The notes: generated from the letters alone by a model not told the origin. A DNA stretch of 64,000 nt from Lepisosteus oculatus (GCF_040954835.1 NC_090703.1:20721444-20785443), one strand, 5' to 3'; positions 12,203 to 23,665 are shown, numbered from the stretch's first letter. Numbers and translations are program-made.

Positions 12203-13336
12203 CTCACTGGCTGCACACAGATACACTGCGCTGTCTTCAGACTTTCCACTGTCAAAGACAGTTTTTTGTTCCTTGTTACTTTTTAATCTGATTTAAATCC
12301 CTCCTCAAAGGTTGGTGAAGCAGCATAGCTGGGAATCATTGTTGGCCCTTCACCTTCCAGTTGCCTTTACCCGTACATCCAGCTATAGTCGGTGTTGTTC
12401 TGGTAACAGTGCCTCTCCACAGCGTTGTTGGCTGGGCCAATGGGAAATCAGAACACCATCAAAGCCATCTGTCAAAACAGAATTTTATCATTTAAAACTT
12501 CAAAATTAATGTACAATAATTACTTTAATGATAAATTCTAGAGTGCTTCTTTATTATTTTCTGGCATTATAGTCATCTTAAGCACAACTTACATTTGTTG
12601 CATATGTGGTGTCGCCAAGGGAAAACAGGTGTAAAAGAGATCTACTGTAACTCACACCCCATTGGTCTTTGTTCTTCATTGGTACATCTCTCCAAATCCG
12701 ATCCACAATCCATTGCCAGTATCCTTAAACAATCCAAATTCCTAAATCCATATGTCCACACTACTCTGCGTCGTATCCAAGCCGTAATCCGTAATCTTAG
12801 TCAAAACCATATCCAATAGTCCGTTATTCTTTAATTCCTTTCCTTACACTCCTAAATCTCTCCTTCCTCCAAAACGCTTTCACCTTATTGGCTTCCACGC
12901 CAGCTCATCGCTTCTGGGGCATTTATATCCTGTTTCCTAATGTCGTTCAGCTGTGTCTCCCTGTTTCGCTGTGTAGGCTTTTCCCAATAGCGGGTCAGCT
13001 GGTTATCCTGGGTGGCCATCTTGCCCAGGTCTATATCGAGTATTTTCAGTGTTTCGTTCCAGAAATACCGGTTATGAATGACCCTTCCCCGGGTCCTCTT
13101 ACACATAGCATCAGTACAAGCTAAGAAATAAAGTGTTTGTCTTCAAGCAGCATGTAAGAGTATTAAGTTGGATCTTGAAAAATCACAAAATAGGTCAGTG
13201 CAGCTTGTCTAATGCACAGCTGCCATCTCCTGAAAAAAGAATGATCATGTCTATAGAGCCATTAAACATATTTAAGATGTGAAGTTATACTCTGTAAGAC
13301 CCATATTTCAGTAAACAACCACAGAAGCAATGGCAT
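12203..13336 (-). pseudogene. V1, group B V pseudogene
   Basis: The leader exon (13291-13336, MPLLLWLFTEIWVLQ) is open and 46 nt long like other group B leaders, followed by a GTATAA donor. The V exon (12203-12468) starts in frame (GFDGVLISHWP) but a deletion shifts the frame before Cys23. Framework 2 has TAA where WYRQ should continue. The heptamer is CACAGTG with its last base changed (plus-strand cactgtt, 12196-12202), with a 23-bp spacer and nonamer ggtttttga (12164-12172). The intron is about 820 bp against 280-430 in other group B genes because of extra DNA at about 12590-13140. Confidence 0.85.
12590..13140 (+). other. Unidentified insertion in the V1 intron
   Basis: C- and T-rich on the plus strand, unlike the flanks, and ending with an aataaa-containing block near 13125. 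The match to other group B introns breaks here. It may be a retroposed or transposed piece; no protein domain or terminal repeats were recognised. Confidence 0.4.
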
Positions 13337-13398
13337 CTTAAGGCTTAGCTGAATGCAATAAGATAGGAACTGTCTGACTGACATACTGTACTGTAGCA

Positions 13399-13413
13399 GA
13401 GGAAGTGACATCA
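13399..13413 (-). promoter_or_regulatory. V1 promoter ETS-CRE site
   Basis: gaggaag followed by tgacatca (13406-13413), 70 bp upstream of the V1 ATG. It keeps its motif although V1 is a pseudogene. Confidence 0.6.
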
Positions 13414-13489
13414 CAGACACTTGCAAGGGGACTAAGGGAAACCATGGGCCAATTGAAACCAATTGGCTTCATCACTCTGTTTTCCTCCC

Positions 13490-13635
13490 CAATGATAGCT
13501 GGTGTGTGGTGAGTGTACTGGCGCACATTGGTGGTGGTGGAGGGGAGTCCCCAATACCTGTATAGCGTGTAAAGTGGAGTGTCCAGAAAAGCACTAAGTG
13601 TAAGGAATTATTTTTTTAATATTATTATTAAAATA
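13490..13635 (+). repeat. Retroposon 3' tail
   Basis: The block cattggtggtggtggagggg, then ggagtgtccagaaaagc, then an (att)n run resembles the 3' end of a dispersed fish LINE/SINE family, ending in a simple-repeat tail. Confidence 0.45.
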
Positions 13636-13639
13636 CCTT

Positions 13640-14160
13640 AGAAAGATGATTTATACAGTCTGACAACAGCACATCAGAAATAGACAAGCTTAATCTTCAC
13701 AACTCCACATGTTATAAAGTCATGTTATATAATATGTTATACCCTTCATTTGATTAGGGGCCATGGCTCATCTAAGGAGAGAGTTCAAAGTTTAAGTTTT
13801 TTATAACTCTTGCTAAATAGTAAATATATTGTAAGATATACTTTTTACAGGGCTGGAAGTTATATATTTTTGTGTAATATGTGTTACCAGTACTCATCTA
13901 CTGCCATTTTGTGATGGTGAAGCACAGAGTCTGGGAACAGATGTGCTGCAGTTTAATGTGTTGGAAGTTCAACAGAATAGTACAGAGCCTGGTTACTGTA
14001 TCCAAGGTCGTGTCAGTATATCATTGTATATCATTGGTGTGAAAGAGCAGATGCATCCTGTTACGCTGAAATCAGATACAGGAAAACTGTCATTTTTAGA
14101 TGACTGAAGGAAACTAGGAGGTTAAAAGCTTCCCCTGCACACACTGAGGATGTGGTTCAC
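13640..14160. other. Spacer, nothing recognised
   Basis: AT-rich DNA between the V1 promoter side and the V2 RSS. No gene, repeat family or conserved block was recognised. Confidence 0.4.
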
Positions 14161-14202
14161 AGCGATTTATTGTAGGGTGAAAAGCTGATGTACAGCACTG
14201 TG

Positions 14203-14654
14203 TTAACTGACAGCACAGAAATATACAGCACGGTGGGTGGCTGTTATTAAAGATATATGCAAGGCTCCAGTGTTAGTAGCATCACCAGAAAGGCTGAAAT
14301 TTTCTTTAAACTCTTCTTCAGGGTATTGCTGTGCATAATTTAGATATCCAATGAGTTTTAAAGCACCATCTCCTGTTTGCTGGTACCAGTACATGTAGTT
14401 ATAGCTACTTTGAGGATTAATGCAATGGAGGTCAGCTTTGTCTCCAGGGCTTCTGAGCATCTCCATGGGTGTCTGCTGAACAGTAATACTGACTGAAGGA
14501 CCTAGGCACAGAAAAATAAAACAGCATTAAACATTTTAATAATTCACTGAATTAAATAAATCTCAATAATGATTTAAAATAGATCTTAATAAAAGTGGCT
14601 ACATGCAATGAGCCAGAGCAGGAGCACAGTGACCCAAATGAAAACTGTGAGCAT
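14203..14654 (-). CDS. V2, TCR V segment, group A
   Basis: Leader exon 14603-14654 (MLTVFIWVTVLLLWLIA). The usual donor is changed, but a GTAGC donor 3 nt further on keeps the frame. V exon 14203-14501 reads PSVSITVQQTP, Cys in LHCIN, MYWYQQ and YFCAVS, and ends in TAA directly at the heptamer, a codon that trimming must remove. The heptamer CACAGTG (plus strand 14196-14202) is intact, but the nonamer is degenerate (atttattgt), so recombination may be weak. Nearest relatives are V6 and V15. One framework-3 oddity is HRAVYFC instead of DSAVYFC. Confidence 0.85.
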
Positions 14655-14733
14655 CTTGACTCCTCAGTGCTGGAGAGAGAAGAGCAGCACAGCAGCCCTG
14701 ACCTGGACTGAGGGCGCTGAGTGGGAGGGAGGA

Positions 14734-14748
14734 CAGGAAGTGACATCA
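14734..14748 (-). promoter_or_regulatory. V2 promoter ETS-CRE site
   Basis: TGATGTCACTTCCTG on the minus strand. The CRE half (14741-14748) starts 87 bp upstream of the ATG. Confidence 0.75.
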
Positions 14749-15164
14749 TAATTGTTGAATTATGACAGGGAGGGGAGTGACAACACAGGCCTGGAGAGAG
14801 AGTTACTCTCTCAGTGGAACTCAGGTGTCAGTGGCATATGCAGAACCAGCACAGTACAAAATCCTGTACAATTTACTGTTGGTTTGATTTACATACTGCC
14901 CTCTACTAGGTCCTGTTGACAATGACAGCTTACTTCTATGGTACTGTATATACAGTACAAGGAGTATATGGATATGTATGGTATACACAGTGCATGGAAA
15001 AAAATACATTGTTCTGGTTTTGCATACATGTTTCCAGAAAATTATAGAAATTCTGGATATTGATTAAGTGTTTTTGGTGTCCTCTTGATTAATTAATCAT
15101 TTATGATTGTTATACACGTAACTGTATCATTAGCACTAGATCACCTCTTTATGCCATTGATATG

Positions 15165-15575
15165 CTGGAAGCTGGACTAGGTCACTATAAGTGGACTCAC
15201 CAGCAGTGGAGCAGCAGAGTCCACAGTGATGAATCTAAGCTTTGTGTCGACCACCCTGAAGGATGTCAGTGAGCGTGGTGCAGACCTGCAGACCCAGCTG
15301 TCCAGGTGTGATGACCTGGACAGGAGTGTTTAGTTATAGAACTCAATGTGACTGCATGATGCTACATTGATCAAGTCCTGAGATGTCACCTACTGCACTT
15401 CCTGTGGGCTCATCCTGACGTGACAACATTCCAGCAGGTTAATGCATGTCCTGATGCCACTTCTGTAACACTAGTTCATGGCTTCCAATGATTTAATTCC
15501 AGCCCAGAGCAGAGGTCATCTGCAATGCTTTGTTGACTGGCTTCAATCAGTTGATCGTCAATTACAATATCTTTA
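15165..15575 (+). mobile_element. Tc1-like transposase relic
   Basis: Plus-strand frames give WTHQQWSS, then HSDESKLCVDHPEGC, then further on HLLHFLWAHPDVTTFQQ followed by VNACPDA. This order matches the DDE domain of Tc1/mariner-type transposases (SDES, then FQQDNA). The second catalytic Asp is replaced by Val (FQQVNA), and stops and frame changes separate the pieces. Terminal inverted repeats were not found. It is dead. Confidence 0.7.
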
Positions 15576-15579
15576 GCAT

Positions 15580-16360
15580 TTGGTTTTTATATTCTAATTG
15601 CCCCTACTGTTATTGTTGTTGTAAAATTTGATGCATAAAATAAAAAAAAATTCTCTGATTGTGTAATTACAGTATATAGATTTATACTGTATAAATGGTA
15701 ATGGAGGTTCTGTATTTAACAGAAAGCCAGAAAAACAGAACTTTATGAAAACAGTTTTCAAAGAGACATTCATTTAATGTCCAATTACTTCGAATGCTTG
15801 CATAAAAACTTTTTGCATCTTTCACATAAAGTCAAATATTTGATGGTAGAGAAGTAGGAGCAGCACAAACGTGGATTGTGTGGGAGGGAAGACTGAAGTG
15901 AAAATCATGGCTCAGTAGTCATTTGTATTTGAAGATGTGTGTGTATATAAAAAAACACCCCCAACGTGTTTCATTGTCTACATTCTTGGGATAATTTAAA
16001 CAATTGTTACTCAGTGACAATGTCTTTTGAAATTAGAATAAAAAATGTATTGAAAATGTTAATAGATCTATAACAGCAGAAAATACCTGTTTCAGTGCAA
16101 ACAAATGATATTAAATTGAACTCTTGCAGGCAACAATATCCATGCAAGGATTTTTTTCTTTACTAGAAATACAATTTGATGTATATGAATTTATCTCTTC
16201 TATCTCTGAAAAAAGGAGACGAAGGATAAAATATTTTTTTAGATATTTCTGGTCTCAAGATGAAAATCAACATTTTAATTAATTCTGAATAGCTGCTCCT
16301 TTTTCTTTCAGGATGTTTAAAAGCAGGTGGAGACATTCTGTGGTGCACAGTGTGAGAGTT
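15580..16360. other. Spacer, nothing recognised
   Basis: AT-rich intergenic DNA between the transposase relic and the V3 RSS, without a supported feature. Confidence 0.4.
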
Positions 16361-16408
16361 GTGCCTCAGGGGTTTTTGTAGAGGGAAGAGTTGATCTGTG
16401 TCACTGTG

Positions 16409-16923
16409 TTGACTGGCTGCACAGAAATACACAGCACTGTCTGTTACTTTCAATGAGGAAACTTTTAAGGTGGTGTTTTTACTCCCATCTCCACTCAAAG
16501 AGAATCTTTTGTCAGCATTGTCTTCAAGACTTGGGCTTGTGGTGGAAACATAGCCAATGAGCTTCAGAGACCTTTCTCCTCCTGTTTGCTGGTACCACAA
16601 AGTGACATAGTAGCCTGTGATACTGTGGCTGCAGTTGAGTTCAGCAGTTTCATCTGGGTGCATGAGCAATACGGGAGGGTTCTGATGAACTTTTGTGCTG
16701 TCTGAAGGACCTGTAAACAAACATGGGAGACGGCAGTTTAAGTTAAAACAAAACCAATTTGAGCAAGAAAGGGAAGAAATAAATTAAATGTTATGATTTA
16801 AATGAACAGTGCTTGAATAGGACCCAAGGCATAGTGTGTTGTGTACCCTTCCAGTGTGATTCAGTGGTTCTTACCTGTCAGCCAGTGCAGCAACACAGTC
16901 ACCCCAATGACAACTCTGAGCAT
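16409..16923 (-). CDS. V3, TCR V segment, group A
   Basis: Leader 16875-16923 (MLRVVIGVTVLLHWLTG) with a GTAAG donor. V exon 16409-16710 reads PSDSTKVHQNPP, then LNCSHS, VTLWYQQ and YFCAASQ. The RSS is heptamer 16402-16408 (CACAGTG), 22-bp spacer and consensus nonamer 16371-16379. The frame is open throughout and runs on through the RSS. It belongs with V4, V7 and V10, which share KRFSLSGDG...TTLKV in framework 3. Confidence 0.92.
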
Positions 16924-17001
16924 CTTGACTCGTCAATGCTGGAGAGAGAAGAGCAGCATAGCAGCCCTGACCTGGACTGAGGGCTCTGAGTGGGAGGGAG
17001 A

Positions 17002-17016
17002 CAGGAAGTGACATCA
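17002..17016 (-). promoter_or_regulatory. V3 promoter ETS-CRE site
   Basis: caggaagtgacatca on the plus strand; the CRE at 17009-17016 lies 86 bp upstream of the ATG. Confidence 0.75.
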
Positions 17017-17019
17017 CAG

Positions 17020-18364
17020 TAATGGAGAATCAAGCAGCACATCATAACTGATGGTGGAGCACAATAGGCCTTCATTAACTCTCTGATTTTTCATTTACCT
17101 ACCATCATATTTGTTTAGATGAAACTAATATGTCATTAGTTTCATATGTCAGTCCATACAGTCATACAAATCCAGAACACTTGTACTGAAGTCTGACATT
17201 CACAATCAAATCAGCTGTATACCTGCAGGGAGAACCTTTGGAAAACAATTTGAAAAAATATTCTCTTTGTTGATTCTCCAGTTAAATTGAATTCCTTATT
17301 TATTTTCCACAGTATCTACTTTAATTACATTTACCTCTGACAATCTTTAAACTACCAATCCAAAATAAAATAAGTTTGAGTCAAGTAAAGGATAAAGAAC
17401 CCTATTGGGATACTACCCTTCAAAACAGGAAGTAAATGGGATGGCAAAGTGGGGAAATGCTGTTTATGCAATATAAAAACAAGACAAAAATAAAGTTAAA
17501 TAACATGTTATCGTGTGGATGAAGCAATCATCCATGCATACAGTTCAGTTATCCAAATGTACAGTACATGTTCTACATCTATTCACTTCCATAATATACA
17601 TTTGTATAAGACATAATATAATATACGTTTTAATTTACATAGGTGTAAATGTCAGTCATTAGTTAGTATCTTGCATGGCCATGTTTATCATCAATGACTG
17701 CAAATTTCGAATTGCTACAGTATGTTCTAGAGTGGTCAGGTGATCCACATGCCACTCATCCATCTGTCTTATGCTATTATAACATGTGAGCATCCTGAAT
17801 GGGCTACATTATTGACACTGTTCTTGTCAATGATGACATGTCTCAGAAGTGCACACATGGTGTTTATTTGGCATACTGTACAATGGAGTTTGCAAGATCT
17901 GAATTGAACACGACAGTGTCTCCTGTGTTTCATTACAGTTATCATTGATTAATTGTAGCATCACTATTTACGGGGTGGAGACTATTGTCTTTATACTCTA
18001 TTTTTAGTTCCTTGGTGTGTCTTCATAAATGCAGAACAGTCCAGCATGTGATCCAGTGAATTCCTAAAATATGTATTGTAAGGGCAATTTGAGGAATTTG
18101 AAATACAATTGAACACTTTGCTTTATCTCCAATTCTATTTTTAAAAATGTGTTGGCTTCTGGATCAATTGGTGAATCCCAAAAATCGATTGATTTGTTAA
18201 TACATTCAGAAAATGTGTCACAGTCATTGACCTTTCAGAACAATATACTGTCTACCTATAAAGAGAAGACCAAAGGTGATATGATGGAAAATGGATTCTA
18301 TCAACATTCACTGATAGAACTTTTACTATTACAATGGTTGGATTTAGAAATGAAATAGTCTTAC
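17020..18364. other. Spacer, nothing recognised
   Basis: About 1.3 kb between the V3 promoter and a SINE. It is AT-rich with no ORF, RNA or V remnant that I can support. Confidence 0.4.
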
Positions 18365-18365
18365 A

Positions 18366-18605
18366 TGCTAATATCCATCCATCCATTTTCTAACCACTTC
18401 TTCCAATTCAGGGTCACAGGGGAACTGGAGCCTATCCCGGGAAGCAACAAGTGCAAGGCAGGGTACACCCTGGATGGGACTCCAGTTCAAGGTGGGCACA
18501 CAGACACATACTGTACACAAATACACACACACTCATACTCACATCAGTGCCAATTTCCCCATAAGTCTTTGGACTGTGGGAGGAAACTTGAGCACTTGGG
18601 AAAAA
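18366..18605 (-). repeat. Fish tRNA-type SINE, inverted copy
   Basis: Begins catccatccattttctaacc, then cagggtcacaggggaactgg and tgggaggaaac. This is the reverse complement of the 3' part of the copy at 21211-21575. The 5' head is missing. Confidence 0.7.
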
Positions 18606-18798
18606 TCCAGGCAATGATAATCATATCTCTCTTATATGCTAATATGATATTAAAAATAAAATAAAGCTATTTTGAAATATTAAAAATCTCATCAGACTAT
18701 CACATTATTTTGAGTCTGGTGAAAGTAGTGGCATTCTGTAGCAGAGAAGCTGTGGCGGAGGGTTTTTGTAGAGGGAAGAGTTGATCTGTGTCATTGTG

Positions 18799-19402
18799 TT
18801 GACTGGCTGCACAGAAATACACAGCACTGTCTGCTGCTTTTATTGAGGCAACTTTTAAGGTAGTATCTTTTCTCCCATCTCCACTCAAAGTGAATCTTTT
18901 GTCAGTGTTATCTTCAAGAGTTGGGCTTGTGGTGGAAACATAGCCGATAAGTCTCAGAGATCTTTCTCCTCGTGATTGCTGGTACCACAGTGTGGTGTAG
19001 TAGTTTGAGATACTGTGGCTGCAGTTAAGTTCTACAGTTTCACCACGATTCAGAAGCAGTGCAGGTGGAATCTGCTGGACCTTGTTGCTGACTGAGAGAC
19101 CTGAAGACAGACAGAGGAGATAGCATTACAAATATCCTCAAAAGCATCAAATATAAAAAAGGAAGAAAGAAATCCTTTAGGATCTCAGTTACTGACTGTG
19201 GCACCCGTGGAATTAAAATTACAATCATTAATAGAAAATCCATAGGAATTAGAAGAAAATAATTACCACAAACATTGTCTGATTATCATGAACATAGTTT
19301 AAATATTTTGTAAAGCTTATTGTCCTTTATCACCCTTTCAGAGAGGTCCTTACCTGTGAGCCAGTGCAATAACACTGTGACACCAATAAAAACTCCGAGC
19401 AT
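18799..19402 (-). CDS. V4, TCR V segment, group A
   Basis: Leader 19354-19402 (MLGVFIGVTVLLHWLTG). V exon 18799-19100 is fully open from the acceptor (LSVSNKVQQIPPALLLN, then LNCSHS, TLWYQQ, YFCAASQ), although it has no internal Met near its start. The heptamer is CACAATG (plus strand cattgtg, 18792-18798), one base off consensus; the nonamer (18761-18769) is consensus. The promoter CRE is lost: after caggaaat the sequence is tatataatca. It may therefore be poorly expressed and poorly rearranged. Confidence 0.82.
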
Positions 19403-19499
19403 CTTGACTACTCAGTGCTAGAGAGAGAAGAGCAGCACAGCAGCCCTGACCTGGACTGAGGGCTCTGAGTGGGAGGAGAGACAGGAAATTATATAATCA

Positions 19500-19975
19500 T
19501 ACTGTACTGACAAGTATACTATATATGGAAATTAGCTTATTACATCATAAGTATATATTAATACTGTATGTAAACATATTTCTTTCACTCAACACTAGAA
19601 TTTCTTAGGGTACTTCACCCCCTGCTGGTTTCTGCTGTAACTGCATCTTAGCACTAAGTGAAAATATGGAAAAACTGTAATAACAAGTAGCATACCATAG
19701 ACTAAGTATGTGGACCCCTGAATATTCCAAAGCCTCCAAGTCAGTGTCCCTGTTTTTCTTCAGATAGTGAGACTCTGGGGCTCAGACTCTGCAGGTCTCT
19801 TCAGGGCTCAGCTGTTTCCTGTCACACAGAGGGTTTTGCTGCTGAAAGGAGCTGACAATTGTTAGATAAATCACATAAATTGTAGGTGGACCCCTCAATA
19901 TACAGACAGACTCAGAACCCAAGATTTGCATAATTCTTCAGGACTCAGCTGTTTCCTAACACAGAGGAGCTTCCT
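19500..19975. other. Spacer with duplicated group B 3' flank
   Basis: The block cttcaggactcagctgtttcct that normally lies just past group B RSSs occurs twice (near 19795 and 19938). This suggests an older group B gene was deleted here, or a local duplication. No V exon remains in the first copy. Confidence 0.45.
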
Positions 19976-20019
19976 GTTCTAGTTTTTGACTCAGAGCTGA
20001 GCACTCTTGTGTCATTGTG

Positions 20020-20748
20020 CTCACTGGCTGCACACAAATACATTGCACTGTCTTCAGGCTTCACACTCTCCACTGTCAAAGACCACTTCTTAGTCTCAGA
20101 GCTGCTCACTTTGTATCCTGATTTAAAATCCTCTTCATAGGTTGGGTTGTTACCCTTTACATACTGTACACTGATATAAGGACTGGACCCTTAATTCCCT
20201 CCTGCTTATACCAGTACAACGAGCTATAGTCTATGTCATTCTGGTAACAGTGCATCTCCACAGCTTTGTTGACTGAACTGACCACAACCCTGGGCCACTG
20301 AGAAATCAGAACACCATCATAGCCATCTGTCAAAATACAATGTTTGAAAAATATAAATGAAAAACGCACCAGACCAAAAAAACTGCAAAAACAGAATGTT
20401 AACATTTTCACTTGTGGAATAAAAATAAAGTTTGTATTTCATATAATATAACCAGGTTACTTCTTAATGTCCATCTTAAATATTTTTAGTATCTAATATT
20501 AAAAAATGAGAGTGGTGAAGAATCACAAAATGCATGTGAGTAGAAAGCAACAGCTGGAACAAAGTGAAAGTGCAAGAGAACCACCAATTCATCAGTCGAG
20601 AGAGCACTCATTCTACGTGATTCAGAATGTCTTCTCCTAAAAGCCCATAAAATAGCTTTCATTTCTGTGAAATAATTAAGTATATTTTATGTGATATCCT
20701 ACAGTATAAAATCTACATCACAGCCAAGAAGAGCTGAATGCCTGGCAT
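20020..20748 (-). pseudogene. V5, group B V pseudogene
   Basis: Leader 20703-20748 (MPGIQLFLAVM) has TAG at codon 12, where V14 has Trp. V exon 20020-20326 is close to V14 (GYDGVLISQWP, HCYQND, LYWYKQ), but a one-base insertion in the tactgtaca stretch of CDR2 causes a frameshift and stop. The remainder (SSSETKKWSLTVESV, YLCAAS) survives in the other frame. The heptamer is CACAATG (20013-20019), with a 23-bp spacer and nonamer 19981-19989. Two independent lesions make it non-functional. Confidence 0.9.
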
Positions 20749-20829
20749 CTTCAGGAGCAAATGAATGTGGCAAGAAGGGAAATGATCTCTGTCTCTGACA
20801 GCAGCAAGACAGACCCAATAATGAGTGAA

Positions 20830-21205
20830 AGACTGGGTGGACACAGGGGAGTGGCCAGTGAAATTCATACTGTTCAGAAACTCTAGGGTTATGAGCACAC
20901 GACATGGAGTTCATAACATTTGTGTTTGGGTGTGCATTTTGCTGTGTATTTATAATTTTCCCAGTTCCTAATTTGCTCTTAGTATTAACACAGATTATTT
21001 GTATGTTAAGTGTGCAAATGATTACTGGGATCATATACTGTATTTGCAAATTTGACTGTGATCACGGTGCTCTCTTACTTATCCAACTGATTTTAATTTT
21101 TAAAAAATCCAAACTATATCACAGGCTTGGGTCTCAAAGCTGACAAAAATCTTTTATAGATTTATTTGCTAGTTAAATTAGTTATTGTCTAGAGAATATA
21201 TGTGC
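20830..21205. other. Duplicated V5/V14 upstream flank
   Basis: ggacacaggggagtggccag through attactggcat matches 34115-34310 upstream of V14. It is shared flank of a segmental duplication and holds no gene. Confidence 0.6.
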
Positions 21206-21210
21206 TCAAG

Positions 21211-21575
21211 GTTGGCACAATGGTGCAGTGGTCAGTACTGCTACCTTGCAACTGTGCTGCCCTGGATTCAATTCCAAACCAGGAGTGTTATCTGTGTGCA
21301 GTTTGTATGTTGTCACCATGTTTGTGTGGGCTTCCTCTGGGCACTCAGGTTTCTTCCCACAGTCCATAGACATTCTGGACTGGTAGGTTAATTAGCTTCT
21401 GGGAAATCTGGCCCTGGTGAGTGTAAATGCGTGTCTGTGTTTGTGTCTGTCTTCCCAGACACAGACTGATGTTATATCAAGGGCATATCCTGCCTTGTGA
21501 CTTTTGTCTGCTGGGATAGACTGCAGCACCCCCCAGCCCTAAATTGCATCAAGTGGTAAGAAGATAGATGGATAT
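21211..21575 (+). repeat. Fish tRNA-type SINE, near full-length
   Basis: Starts ggcacaatggtgcagtggtc (box A-like) with tggattcaattcc as box B, then the conserved tgtgtgggcttcctc and cttcccacagtcc body, and ends gatagatggata. The matching flank around V14-V15 lacks it, so it inserted after that block was duplicated. Confidence 0.75.
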
Positions 21576-21970
21576 GAACTCAATATAATACTCTATCCAG
21601 GTAACATGGTTGAACGTGCATTTAACATGTGGCTACCCAGATCTCATGATGTCATTCAGACGGTCAAAGAATTTGTGTATCCTGTTGTGCAAGACAATAG
21701 CAGAAATATCTTACTCTCACTTTATATTGAAATTCGTCATAATACAAGTCCAACTTGGATCTTTGTGGTTTGTGACAAAACACCAAACCCACCATGAAAT
21801 TAGAAGCCGCCACATGCTGGAGCAGCTGTGATCTGTTACACTGGCATCTGAGTCAGTTAAACTGGCCTTTACAGAGGACCAGAGGAAATAAAGGAATAAT
21901 AATTTACATTTTCTATAAATACAGCTCAGAAGGGTTTTTGTAGAGGAAACAGGTTATCTGAAACACTGTG

Positions 21971-22436
21971 TTGACTGACAGCACAGAAATATACAGCGCT
22001 GTGTGCACCTGTTATTGAGGAAATGTGTAAAGAGCCATTGTTTTTTGCATCTCCAGAAAGAGCGAGATTTCCTTTAAACTCTTCTTCAAGATTTTCTTGT
22101 GTGTGACTTAGATATCCAATGAGTTTTAAAGCTCCATCTCCTGTTTGCTGGTACCAGTACATATAGTTATAGCTACTTTGAGGATTAATGCAATGGAGGT
22201 CAGCTTCATCTCCTGGGCTTCTGAGCATCTCCATGGGTGTCTGCTGAACAGTAATACTGAAAGAAGGACCTGGGCACAGAAAAATAAAACAACATTAAGA
22301 ACAGTTAAAAATATTTTTTTTTCTATTGTTTAATAATTCACAGAATTAAATAATCTCAGTGTTGAACTGCAATTATTAAGCGATTACCTGTGAGCCAGTG
22401 CAGTAACACAGTGACCCCAATGAAAATTCTGGACAT
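21971..22436 (-). CDS. V6, TCR V segment, group A
   Basis: Leader 22388-22436 (MSRIFIGVTVLLHWLTG), donor GTAAT. V exon 21971-22269 reads PSFSITVQQTPMEMLRSPGD, then LHCIN, MYWYQQ and YFCAVSQ. RSS: CACAGTG at 21964-21970, 22-bp spacer, consensus nonamer at 21933-21941. It pairs with V15 in the 19.9-22.5 / 33.1-35.4 kb duplication and resembles V2. Confidence 0.93.
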
Positions 22437-22515
22437 CTTGACTCCTCAGTGCTGGAGAAAGAAAAGCAGCACAGCAGCCCTGACCTGGAATCAGGACTCT
22501 GAGTGGGAGGGAGGA

Positions 22516-22530
22516 CAGGAAGTGACATCA
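22516..22530 (-). promoter_or_regulatory. V6 promoter ETS-CRE site
   Basis: caggaagtgacatca; the CRE at 22523-22530 lies 87 bp from the ATG. Confidence 0.75.
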
Positions 22531-22559
22531 CAGAGAGGAAATGAGGTACAGTATAAGTG

Positions 22560-23120
22560 ACAGTAGAACACACATGTACAATAAAATTCATTCAAATGCC
22601 ATAATGATGATGATTTACTTACTTTACTCTACTGGGTTACAGTAAATTTACAGCTTTTTTGTTAAAAAAGGAACTTTTACATACAATATACACACATTTA
22701 CCATATACAGTATACTGTATGCTAAAAATAAAAATGTTACTTTAAATAGCTAGCAATGACAAAACTGAAAAAGTCTGAAGTATACTCATAATCTTTATTG
22801 TCTCTTTGTATAAAATACAAAAAAGAAGGGAAAGATCACAGAACTGATCAGGATTTTAGCTAAGCATGTGTCCTTTCAAATATGGTAGTTTAAACAATGA
22901 AGTGTTTAATTTTTTCTAATTTGTTACCTAATTTCTGGATCAGGTTTATATGGAATTGTTATTACAAAACTCAAGTAGAATTCTTTTGCAGTATTTAACA
23001 CCTGCACACTGCTACCAGTTGAAGTAACACAGGTGTTTCAATCTGTGATGTGGTGTGATAAGGCGTCAGATAGGTAGTGCTGTGAGGCGGGTGGAGAATG
23101 GTTCTTCCATGCACACTGCT
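22560..23120. other. Spacer, nothing recognised
   Basis: AT-rich DNA between the V6 promoter and a V relic; no feature supported. Confidence 0.4.
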
Positions 23121-23125
23121 GAGCC

Positions 23126-23330
23126 TGGAGCTGTTTGCACAGGTATGGTGTAGGGCAGAGGTGATCTGCTGGAGTGCCCACTGTCACGACAGGACGTACG
23201 CAGAATCTGTTGTTTCTGCTGGGAAAGCTTTTATGTTGCTTCTTTTGCTTTCGTCCCCGTTTAATGTGAATCTTTTGACTATATTGTTACATTATCTGAG
23301 GAACTGGTTTTATGGAGGAATGATAACATT
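23126..23330 (-). pseudogene. Degenerate group A V relic
   Basis: Plus-strand pieces in the order expected of an inverted V 3' end: ggtatggtgtagggcagagg and gtgatctg (RSS region), a Cys-end remnant, cagaatctgttgtttctgct, then gtgaatcttttgact (framework 3 RFxL). No open frame, heptamer or leader survives. Confidence 0.5.
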
Positions 23331-23665
23331 AGAGGTCTTACACTCTCATCCACTAGTATCACAGCAAACCATGATAGTCATTAATAAACCAATATTTTAA
23401 TTTTAGTTCAGCATTTTCAAGCAAACTATAGTGAAGCCTATATTTCCCTGGAAAATATTATTCAAGCTTTGCCATTTTTAGGGGCATTTTAAAGATGCTA
23501 GGTTCCTACAATTCATGTAACAGTAATAATCTTGGTGAATACTTACGCCACAATTCAGGTTTGGTTTCTCCATTTTAGGGTGCAGTATTCTGCAGTGTTA
23601 GAGACAGTGCTAGAGTTGTGGCTCAGGAGTTTTTGTAGAGGGAAGTGTTGATCTGTATCACTGTG

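Noticed and set aside
12595-13124. Overlapping 64-79 codon ORFs on both strands at 12.6-13.1 kb
   Set aside because: No domain, splice context or conservation seen; treated as an unidentified insertion in the V1 intron.
14203-16710. TRAV or IgV assignment
   Set aside because: The framework 2 and promoter decamer fit fish TRBV better, and the 23-type RSS is common to all TCR V genes. Kept as an open alternative, not as the call.
18799-18888. Calling V4 a truncated pseudogene because its longest Met-initiated ORF is short
   Set aside because: Reading from the splice acceptor, the entire V exon is open; it simply lacks an internal Met near the start.
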